Origin: Geobacteraceae bacterium
Lineage (GTDB): Bacteria; Desulfobacterota; Desulfuromonadia; Desulfuromonadales; Desulfuromonadaceae
DNA length: 6,072 bases
NCBI GenBank assembly: GCA_020201305.1
Contig: JAIVHC010000082.1
Location: 1 to 6,072, forward strand
Reading direction: 5' to 3'
In this document: one piece after another, positions 1 through 5,444 of the stretch
How the letters are laid out: each line of letters begins with the position of its first letter
How positions within the stretch are numbered: the stretch's first letter is position 1
Notes under the pieces: model-generated
What the model saw: only the letters and a program-made list of their open reading frames with translations
The model's database searches: none
What the model was told of the DNA's origin: nothing
Translations under genes and position numbers: made by a program

Positions 1-2090
1 TTGAGCACTTGCGCAAGCATCACATCCGTCCCGATAAAGCTCAGGCTACAGTTATGATGCTGGGACTGTACGAAGACACGGGGGGGTTACTCTTTACCTC
101 CACCACGAGCACGGACTACGCTGCGGCCTCATTTCTGCTTGAGTCAGGCGCTGACCTTCACCTGGTTGCCGACTACCTGAGCCGTGAACTAAATGCGGAT
201 CAGGTTGATGTCATGCACCAGTTGTTGCAGTCACGCGAGGTTCTGAATGTTCACGGCATCAATATCAGCCTCGCGCGCGCTTCTATCGATAAATATGTGG
301 GCGATCTCGCGATGCTGGCACATAAAATCCGCGACATGGAAAATCTCGATGTTCTGATCATTGCAGTGCGCCTGGAGGATCGGGTGTTTATGGTGGGCCG
401 CTCTCGTGTGCCGGAGGTGGATGTCGGACACATTCTGAGTGTTTTCGGTGGCGGGGGGCATACAACGGCAGCCTCAGCCACGATCCGGGACATGACTCTG
501 GTGCAGGTGATGGAAACACTCCCCTCTTTACTCGAACGTGTGGTGATTCCGCCGAAGCGAGCCGCAGTGATCATGTCCGCACCGGTACGGAGTATTGGAG
601 CAGATGAGAAGCTCAAAAACGCACGCCACATCCTGACACGCTATAATATCAATGCCCTCGCCGTAGTAGAGCAGGGGCGGATTGTGGGAATTGTTACGCG
701 TCAGATTATTGAGCGCGCGGTGCACCACGGGCTCGAGGATGTGGCGGTGCGCGAATATATGCTGACGGAGTTCGGCTCGGTCAGTCCCTCTGCCAGGATC
801 GAAGAGGTGCAGAAGATTGTGGTAGAGCAACGCCAGCGCTTTGTACCCGTAGTGGATGAGGATCGCCTGATTGGGGTTATTACCCGGGCGGATCTGTTGC
901 GACACATGGTAAGCGGAGCCCAGGATCTCCATGGCCGCCCTCCGGTTGTCTCCGGTACAGACGGAATCAGTATGGACCGGCGTCGCATGGCGCGGATGCT
1001 GGAAAAAGAGTTACCGGAGCGGATACAGGAACTGTTTGAACTCCTTACCCAGACTGCGGAGGAGTTGCACGTGCATATCCGGACAGAGTATTACCTTGAA
1101 CCCGGCGCCCTCCCCACGGTAGAGGATGCTTCCATAAAGGTGGATATGTACCGGCGTGATTTTACCATCAATACCCTTGCTCTCTCCCTCAATCGCGACA
1201 GTTACGCCGAACTCCTTGATTATTTCGGGGCCCAGCGCGATCTGCACGACAAGGCAATTCGGGTGCTGCACAATCTGAGCTTTGTAGAAGATCCGACCCG
1301 TATCCTACGTGCCATTCGCTTTGAACAGCGCCTGGGATTCACCCTGGGGATGCAGACGCGGCAATTGTTGTCCAGCTCAGTGCAGAGAGGATTTCTGGAA
1401 CGGGTCAGTCCTTTGCGCCTACTTAATGAGCTGCAGATCATTCTCAGCGAAGCTGATCCTGTCGATGCGTTGGTGCGTCTCGATGAACTAAAAGTTTTAG
1501 AGAGTATTAATCCCCATTTGCGCTTGAGTGATGCCGCGCATGCCCAGTGTGAACGCGCGGGCAAAGTGGTAAACTGGTTTGAACTCCTCTATACTGGGGA
1601 AGAGTTTGCCCCCTGGATGGTGTATTTTCTGTGCCTGAGTGGCGATCTCTCGGGGGCGGATATGGAACGTCTGTGCCAGCGCCTGCAGATTCCCCAACGT
1701 TGGGACAGAATCCTCATAACTGAACTGCCCCAGGCGCACGCAGCTTTCCACACCCTTGAGCGCGAAAGTAAAGAAAGCGGACAACCTGACAGTTGGCTGG
1801 CCGAGCTGTTGGATGGATTCAGTATAGAGACGTTGCTGTACGGTATGGCGCGTACCCAACATGAACATACGCGCCTTAAATATTCCCACTATATCACCCG
1901 CATTCGCGGGGTCAGGCCTATTCTTAACGGCTGGGATGTGCAACAACTCGGGTGTGCTCCCGGCCCCCTGATCGGTGAAGTGCTTCAGGGGTTGCGTGCT
2001 GCACGTCTGGATGGTGAGGCTGAGACCCGCTCTGAAGAGATAGCGTGGGCGCAGCGTTACCTTGAAAATGCTCCAAAAGCACAAAACTGA
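1..2090 (+). CDS. DHH phosphoesterase - CBS pair - poly(A) polymerase/tRNA nucleotidyltransferase fusion, 5'-truncated by window, catalytic NT core apparently deleted
   Basis: The reading frame is already open at the window edge (codons from position 3), and its first residues match the middle of a DHH domain (GLYEDTG at about 63-83). The true start therefore lies upstream, probably by 100-150 codons; the TTG at 9 is not a credible start. Visible order: the rest of the DHH domain with DHHA1 motif GGGGH (447-461), CBS domain 1 (about 573-725), CBS domain 2 (about 741-913), then a class II nucleotidyltransferase/poly(A) polymerase region with RRDFTINTLA (1152-1181), VEDPTRILRAIRFEQRLGF (1284-1340) and an intact C-terminal helical body. 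Family members add CCA, CC or A to tRNA 3' ends or polyadenylate RNA; which activity applies here cannot be read from sequence. Odd point: the region that should carry the GG-x-VRD and DxD metal-binding motifs is missing. The sequence passes from TAEELHVH (to 1076) directly into RTEYYLEPGALPTVE (from 1080). About 60-70 residues seem lost in frame, so nucleotidyl transfer by this protein is doubtful. Confidence 0.88.
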   Translation, partial: EHLRKHHIRPDKAQATVMMLGLYEDTGGLLFTSTTSTDYAAASFLLESGADLHLVADYLSRELNADQVDVMHQLLQSREVLNVHGINISLARASIDKYVGDLAMLAHKIRDMENLDVLIIAVRLEDRVFMVGRSRVPEVDVGHILSVFGGGGHTTAASATIRDMTLVQVMETLPSLLERVVIPPKRAAVIMSAPVRSIGADEKLKNARHILTRYNINALAVVEQGRIVGIVTRQIIERAVHHGLEDVAVREYMLTEFGSVSPSARIEEVQKIVVEQRQRFVPVVDEDRLIGVITRADLLRHMVSGAQDLHGRPPVVSGTDGISMDRRRMARMLEKELPERIQELFELLTQTAEELHVHIRTEYYLEPGALPTVEDASIKVDMYRRDFTINTLALSLNRDSYAELLDYFGAQRDLHDKAIRVLHNLSFVEDPTRILRAIRFEQRLGFTLGMQTRQLLSSSVQRGFLERVSPLRLLNELQIILSEADPVDALVRLDELKVLESINPHLRLSDAAHAQCERAGKVVNWFELLYTGEEFAPWMVYFLCLSGDLSGADMERLCQRLQIPQRWDRILITELPQAHAAFHTLERESKESGQPDSWLAELLDGFSIETLLYGMARTQHEHTRLKYSHYITRIRGVRPILNGWDVQQLGCAPGPLIGEVLQGLRAARLDGEAETRSEEIAWAQRYLENAPKAQN

Positions 2091-2147
2091 TTTTTTTACG
2101 CTACACCACACTAAACATCTGTAGTTTCTAAAGGATACTGAACATCA

Positions 2148-2819
2148 ATGGAACATCTGCTGGTCAAAATCTCAATTATGCTGGTGCCGGCACTCCTTGC
2201 GGTAACCGTACATGAAGTTGCACACGGTTACGTTGCGGATCGCTTCGGCGATCCGACGGCACGCCTGTTAAACCGTCTTACGTTGAATCCGTTGCGCCAT
2301 CTGGATATCTTCGGCACCATTGCCTTGCTTCTGGTCGGGTTCGGGTGGGCAAAACCGGTGCCGGTAAATCAGTCCAATCTGCGCGATCCGCATAGGCATA
2401 TGCTCTGGGTAGCGATATCCGGCCCCGTGTCAAATTTCATCCTCGCTGCATTGTCCGCTCTTATCGTCCACTTTACCGGATTACTCCAGCAGGGGTTCGG
2501 AATAAAAGCGATTACTGAACCGCTGATGATGATGGCGGCATTCAGTCTGTATATCAATGTGATTCTGGGGGTGATAAATATGGTGCCCATTCCACCCCTT
2601 GACGGTGGGCGTGTGTTGGCTGCAATTCTTCCACCTCGCTATGCTTCAACCCTGATGCGTATGGAACCGTTCGGATTCTTCATTGTCATAGGGCTTATAT
2701 TCTTCACCGAGATCTGGTCCTCTGTTGTGGGCCCGCTGGTGTATGCGATTGTCTCACTCTTTGCTTTATCGCATATGGAGACGGTAAACAGTGTTATCCA
2801 GTTTTTGTTCAGTCGGTAA
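2148..2819 (+). CDS. M50-family site-2-protease-like membrane metalloprotease
   Basis: This is a 223-residue polytopic membrane protein, a normal length for the short bacterial M50 (site-2 protease-like) group. The zinc site HEVAH is at residues 22-26 in the first membrane helix. RLTLNP..HLD lies at 43-53 and GWAKPVPVN at 66-74, both hallmarks of this subgroup. The third zinc ligand motif N-MVPIPPLDGG is at 144-154 (Asp152). Several hydrophobic segments, including about 86-111, 126-146 and 170-195, fit an intramembrane protease. All catalytic residues are present, so activity is expected; the substrate is unknown. The ATG start is supported by AAAGGA at 2130-2135, 12 nt upstream, which is a slightly long spacing. 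It lies 57 bp after the fusion gene and 17 bp before scpA. In related genomes a tryptophanyl-tRNA synthetase gene usually follows; it is missing here. Confidence 0.92.
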   Translation: MEHLLVKISIMLVPALLAVTVHEVAHGYVADRFGDPTARLLNRLTLNPLRHLDIFGTIALLLVGFGWAKPVPVNQSNLRDPHRHMLWVAISGPVSNFILAALSALIVHFTGLLQQGFGIKAITEPLMMMAAFSLYINVILGVINMVPIPPLDGGRVLAAILPPRYASTLMRMEPFGFFIVIGLIFFTEIWSSVVGPLVYAIVSLFALSHMETVNSVIQFLFSR

Positions 2820-2836
2820 ATAGCCATGTGTGAAAG

Positions 2837-3546
2837 ATGAATGCGGTGGCATATGAGGTCAAATTAGATCAGTTTGAAGGTCCCCTCGATTTACTCCTCC
2901 ATCTGGTGCGTAAAAACAAGATGGATATTCAGGAGATCAGGATTGCAAAAATTACCGCGCAGTATCTGGAGCATCTAGAGATGATGAAAGCGCGTAATAT
3001 GGATGTAGCGAGCGAATTTCTGGTAATGGCAGCCACGCTGTTGCATCTGAAGTCCCGCACCCTGCTTCCTCCCTCCCGGGCGGAATTAGAGGATGAGGAT
3101 GGGCTGGACCCAGAAGATGAGTTGAAAGCCAGGCTCCTCGAATACCAGCAAAGCTCGCTGCCAGGGCGGTGGATATGGATATCAATGTCAGTGTGTACGA
3201 TCTGGTTCGCGCCCTGGATGTGGTCCTGCGCCCGAAGCCGAAACCTGCAGTGCACAGGATAGAAGAAGGGGCGATAAGCATTACCCAGGGAGTGCATATG
3301 CTGTTGCGCCATTTGCACAATAAGGAGCGCGTGAGCTTCCAGCGTTGTTTCAGCGCGGCTACCACGCGCCTGGAGGTTGTGGTTCAATTTATGGCCTTGC
3401 TCGAACTTGCGCGTCTGCAGTTGCTCGAAGTTCAGCAACCCACCTGTAATGGCATGATATATCTGTATCCGGCGCAGAGCTTGCGCCATGGAAATTACAC
3501 AGATATTGAGCATATGATAGATGTGGACGCCTATGCAGATGTCTGA
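2837..3546 (+). pseudogene. scpA: scpA, segregation and condensation protein A, frameshifted with central linker deletion
   Basis: ScpA is the kleisin subunit that joins ScpB and SMC in the bacterial condensin complex. The N-terminal part (2837 to about 3150) is textbook: FEGPLDLLLHLVRKNKMDI, then ASEFLVMAATLLHLKSRTLLPP and an acidic stretch ending in ARLLEYQQ. After that the frame runs into non-family sequence and stops at 3260-3262. The C-terminal part continues in the -1 frame, readable from just after a stop at 3118-3120: MDINVSVYDLVRALDVVL, then the winged-helix end VSFQRCFS...VVVQFMALLELARLQLLEVQQ, stopping at 3544-3546. Relatives have roughly 35-45 residues between the LLEYQ motif and the VYDL motif, whereas only about ten codons are present here. 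This points to a deletion of about 100 nt that is not a multiple of three, rather than a single-base error. The two halves would otherwise be separate open frames (2837-3262 and 3169-3546, GTG start). Either the gene is dead, the halves act separately, or the sequence has an error. Confidence 0.82.
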
Positions 3547-4117
3547 TCTCAAAGCACGCGTGGAAGCGATACTTTTCAGTAGTGATGTCGCTCTAAGTTT
3601 GGCGAAGTTGGAACAGGTTCTCGAAGTCGATACGCAAGCGCTGCGCGTGGCCCTGCAGCAGTTGCAGCACGAGTGTCAGCAGGAGGGGCGGGGGGTGATC
3701 CTCCAGGAAGTTGCGGGCGGATTTCAGATGCGCACGCGTCCGGAGTATGCTCACTGGGTAATGCAATTGCGCCGTACCCGGCATATGAATCTGTCGCGCG
3801 CCGCCATCGAAACCCTTGCTATTATAGCCTATCGTCAACCGGTGACCCGTGCAGAAATAGAGGGGTTGCGCGGAGTTGATTCGGGGGGCATTGTGCGCAC
3901 TCTGCTCGAAAAGGATCTGGTGCGCGTTGCAGGGAAGAAGGATGTCCCCGGACGTCCGCTCTTGTATGCTACCAGCGCCAGGTTCCTGGAGATATTTGGA
4001 CTGAACTCCCTCGAGGATCTGCCCACATTACGTGACCTGAAAACAGATGATCTGCATTTAACCAATGGGTTGGAACTCGAAATAGATTTTAAGTCGCAGG
4101 AGAGAGAGGAATCTTGA
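3539..4117 (+). CDS. scpB: ScpB, segregation and condensation protein B
   Basis: ScpB dimerises and binds the ScpA kleisin to regulate the SMC condensin during chromosome segregation. From the ATG at 3539 it is 192 residues, the usual family size, with two winged-helix domains. Family motifs are ARVEAILFSSD near the N-terminus, EVAGGFQMRTRPEYA, LSRAAIETLAIIAYRQPVTRAEIEGLRG and KKDVPGRPLLYATSARFLEIFGL, all intact. In-frame ATGs also occur at 3521 and 3533. I prefer 3539 because MSDLKARVEAILF matches the usual N-terminus and the start then overlaps the end of scpA by 8 nt, which fits translational coupling. No strong ribosome-binding site is seen. The C-terminus is short and charged (QEREES) and overlaps rluB by 4 nt. 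Unlike its neighbour scpA, it shows no sign of damage. Confidence 0.94.
   Translation: MSDLKARVEAILFSSDVALSLAKLEQVLEVDTQALRVALQQLQHECQQEGRGVILQEVAGGFQMRTRPEYAHWVMQLRRTRHMNLSRAAIETLAIIAYRQPVTRAEIEGLRGVDSGGIVRTLLEKDLVRVAGKKDVPGRPLLYATSARFLEIFGLNSLEDLPTLRDLKTDDLHLTNGLELEIDFKSQEREES
4098..4110 (+). promoter_or_regulatory. Purine-rich ribosome binding site that fixes the TTG start of rluB
   Basis: AGGAGAGAGAGGA lies inside the last codons of scpB, just ahead of the TTG at 4114. This TTG overlaps the scpB stop codon as TTGA, and the first residues after it lead directly into the S4 domain. The nearby GTG at 4118 is in a different frame, so TTG is the best start. Confidence 0.7.
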
Positions 4118-4842
4118 GTGATACACAAGAGCGGGAGCGCATTCAAAAACTCATTGCCAGGGCAGGTCTGGCCTCGAGGCGTGAAGCGGAACGCTGGATT
4201 GAACAGGGGCGGGTGAAGGTCAACGGGAAAATCGCCAGCCTGGGGGATAAGGCGGCTCTCCACCTTGACCGCATTGAGGTACATGGTCGGCCTCTAGCGG
4301 GGGCAGAGTGCAAATGCTACGTGATGCTGAATAAGCCCATGGGCTATGTAACCACAGCCCATGACCCCCAGGGGCGCCCTACGGTTTTTGATCTTGTAGA
4401 TAAGATACCCGAGCGTCTGTTTTCCATCGGCCGTCTCGACCTTAATACTGAAGGTCTGTTGCTTCTGACCAACGATGGAGAGCTGGCCCATACCCTGCTT
4501 CATCCCAGCTATGCTATACCCAAAACCTATCGGGTAAAAATCAGTGGCGACCCGGATCCCAAAACCTGCACTGCCCTGGAACGGGGGGTAGAGCTTGAAG
4601 ATGGCATCACGGCTCCGGCGCAGGTGGCTCGAATTCGCAAGTCGAAGCGCAACACCTGGTTTGACCTCAGCATAACCGAAGGGCGCAACCGCCAGGTACG
4701 CAGGATGTGTGAAAGCCTGGGTTGCTCCGTAAGTATGTTGAAACGCATACGTTTTGGCACTCTGGAACTCGACGGTCTGCCTGTGGGACAGTATCGCCAT
4801 CTCAGCCCTATGGAACTCCAGGCGCTACAGCGAATGCGCTGA
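4114..4842 (+). CDS. rluB: RluB-type 23S rRNA pseudouridine synthase (RsuA/RluB/E/F family)
   Basis: The enzyme isomerises a specific uridine of 23S rRNA to pseudouridine during ribosome assembly. The 242 residues hold an N-terminal S4 RNA-binding domain (about 8-50, RIQKLIARAGLASRREAERWI..GRVKVNG), then LNKPMGYVTT (72-81) and the catalytic motif GRLDLNTEGL with the nucleophile Asp109 (codon 4438-4440). These are followed by NDGELAH, PKTYRVKISG and the C-terminal EGRNRQVRRMCESLG signature. All expected blocks are present and evenly spaced. It starts at TTG, overlapping the scpB stop by 4 nt, and scpB-rluB adjacency is a very common arrangement. RluB is favoured over RsuA or RluE/F because of the scpB linkage and the GRPTVFDLV segment, but target-site specificity is inferred. 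No convincing intrinsic terminator follows the stop. Confidence 0.93.
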   Translation: MSDTQERERIQKLIARAGLASRREAERWIEQGRVKVNGKIASLGDKAALHLDRIEVHGRPLAGAECKCYVMLNKPMGYVTTAHDPQGRPTVFDLVDKIPERLFSIGRLDLNTEGLLLLTNDGELAHTLLHPSYAIPKTYRVKISGDPDPKTCTALERGVELEDGITAPAQVARIRKSKRNTWFDLSITEGRNRQVRRMCESLGCSVSMLKRIRFGTLELDGLPVGQYRHLSPMELQALQRMR

Positions 4843-4849
4843 ATTGCAT

Positions 4850-5050
4850 TTATCCCCCTCCTGAGTTCAGAAAACCCGGAGTGTTTTTTGGTGGAAAATA
4901 GGATATTGATAAACCCTTTTCGGAGATGTAAATAAATGTTTTTTCAGCCGTTTTTCTGTATATCCGCTTGACCTGACACCCCTGCTGTTTTAACCTGTCC
5001 AAATATTCTAAATAATTGTAACTGTTCAGCTCAATTTGAAATAGTACCAT
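4850..5050 (-). CDS. Possible small hypothetical protein, convergent with rluB
   Basis: From an ATG at 5050 (minus strand) a 66-residue product is encoded, with a composition that looks protein-like: FQIELNSYNYLEYLDRLKQQ followed by a basic stretch (QVKRIYRKTAEKTF) and a Pro/Gly end. The stop lies 8 bp from the rluB stop, in convergent orientation. The frame stays open to a TTG at 5095. No good ribosome-binding site precedes the ATG; a 7-bp hairpin (5058-5074) sits where one would be expected. I recognise no family. It may equally be a chance frame in A+T-rich DNA or a gene remnant. Confidence 0.22.
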   Translation of the reverse strand: MVLFQIELNSYNYLEYLDRLKQQGCQVKRIYRKTAEKTFIYISEKGLSISYFPPKNTPGFLNSGGG

Positions 5051-5057
5051 GTGATGA

Positions 5058-5074
5058 TGCTTTCGCAGAAAGCA
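5058..5074. repeat. Perfect 7-bp hairpin with 3-nt loop
   Basis: TGCTTTC, GCA, GAAAGCA forms a perfect stem-loop. No T-run follows on either strand, so it is not a standard intrinsic terminator. It lies just upstream of the possible minus-strand start at 5050. Confidence 0.5.
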
Positions 5075-5133
5075 CAAAATTAGATGGCTAAGCAAAAAAC
5101 GCCAAATGCAAGGCGCGTGATTATCCCTGTAGA

Positions 5134-5171
5134 GTACGTATGAGACGTTGCATGCAACGTCTCATACGTAC
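5134..5171. repeat. Perfect 38-bp palindrome, no spacer
   Basis: The half-site GTACGTATGAGACGTTGCA (5134-5152) is followed immediately by its exact reverse complement (5153-5171), so all 19 base pairs match with no loop. Symmetry ends abruptly: positions 5133/5172, 5132/5173 and 5131/5174 do not pair. No T-run follows on either strand, arguing against an intrinsic terminator. The central GAGACGTTGCA half-site is one I recall from dispersed intergenic palindromes in other bacteria, notably filamentous cyanobacteria; this is memory and was not checked. A REP- or MITE-like dispersed element, a protein-binding palindrome or a cruciform-forming site are all possible. Confidence 0.9.
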
Positions 5172-5244
5172 CTCGAAGCAGCGAGATAATTACCACCATT
5201 CTCATAATGGCGTAGCAGTTGATGAGTTTTTGCGACGCCATCAA
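5172..5244. repeat. Three consecutive small hairpins directly after the palindrome
   Basis: Three inverted repeats follow one another: CTCG/CGAG (5172-5175 and 5182-5185), TAC-ca-CCATT/AATGG-c-GTA (5191-5214, 5-nt loop CTCAT, one small internal loop) and TTGATG/CATCAA (5219-5244, 14-nt loop containing TTTTTGCGACG). Each alone is weak, but the close packing after a 38-bp palindrome suggests a structured element rather than chance. No gene reading supports this stretch. Confidence 0.45.
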
Positions 5245-5266
5245 GTATGTATGATGCGTTGGCACT

Positions 5267-5300
5267 GATTACCAGAGGATCTGGTTAGTCCCTTTCTTGA
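5267..5300 (+). terminator. Possible weak intrinsic terminator or structured RNA end
   Basis: GATT-ACCAGA, loop GGA, TCTGGT-(T)-AGTC forms a stem of about ten pairs with one bulged T (5267-5290). It is followed by CCTTTCTT, a pyrimidine-rich but interrupted run. It could end a transcript crossing the hairpin cluster from rluB or from an unseen small RNA. The broken T-tract makes this tentative. Confidence 0.33.
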
Positions 5301-5433
5301 TCAGGCAGTGTCTGAAAAATTGCATTGCTGAATCCCTGTGTTTCTGTGTGCCCAAGCTCAGGGGCGACACTGAATACAGATCGGAACGGTGCCAGGTAAC
5401 ATGACTGGATTTCCACAAAACGTCTAACCAACT

Positions 5434-5437
5434 GGAG
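5434..5437 (+). promoter_or_regulatory. Ribosome binding site fixing the GTG start of the TPR gene
   Basis: GGAG lies 7 nt before the GTG at 5445. This is ideal spacing and supports GTG as the start of the TPR protein. Confidence 0.65.
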
Positions 5438-5444
5438 TGTTTTC

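Larger units (their letters stand above)
4843..5444. other. Long non-coding interval with multiple inverted repeats
   Basis: About 600 bp separate rluB from the TPR gene, whereas all upstream genes are tightly packed. It is visibly richer in A+T than the genes around it, especially 4870-5090. The first half holds one weak minus-strand open frame (4850-5050) and a 7-bp hairpin at 5058-5074. The second half holds the 38-bp palindrome (5134-5171) and a run of smaller hairpins to about 5290. From 5300 to 5430 I see no family-like coding sequence and no clear sigma-70 promoter; an 8-codon frame at 5401-5427 has little support. The promoter for the TPR gene should lie in this interval, but I cannot place it. 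Confidence 0.7.

Noticed and set aside
2065..2098. TGCT/AGCA mini-stem and T7 run after the fusion gene as an intrinsic terminator
   Set aside because: The stem has only four pairs and is separated from the T-run by about nine bases, so it is too weak.
1497..2111. 204-codon open frame on the minus strand opposite the fusion gene
   Set aside because: It lies fully antisense to well-conserved family sequence and has no recognisable motif; it is a shadow of the real gene.
3118..3262. Programmed -1 ribosomal frameshifting as an explanation for the split scpA
   Set aside because: No X XXY YYZ slippery heptamer with a downstream structure is visible in the permitted interval, and the linker would still be about 30 residues too short.
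2929..3552. 207-codon open frame on the minus strand opposite scpA
   Set aside because: The plus strand carries clear ScpA motifs on both sides of the break. The antisense frame has a low-complexity Ser-rich stretch and no family resemblance.
4861..4890. CTGA/TCAG and AAAAC/GTTTT inverted repeats after rluB as a terminator
   Set aside because: The stems are 4-5 pairs, the second almost entirely A-T, and too weak to call although a T-run follows.
4968..4996. TTGACC with a 17-nt spacer as a sigma-70 promoter
   Set aside because: The matching -10 hexamer (TAACCT) is poor and no gene begins downstream within a sensible distance.
5401..5427. 8-codon leader peptide frame before the TPR gene
   Set aside because: It has no good ribosome-binding site and no repeated regulatory codons such as those in attenuators; it is likely chance.
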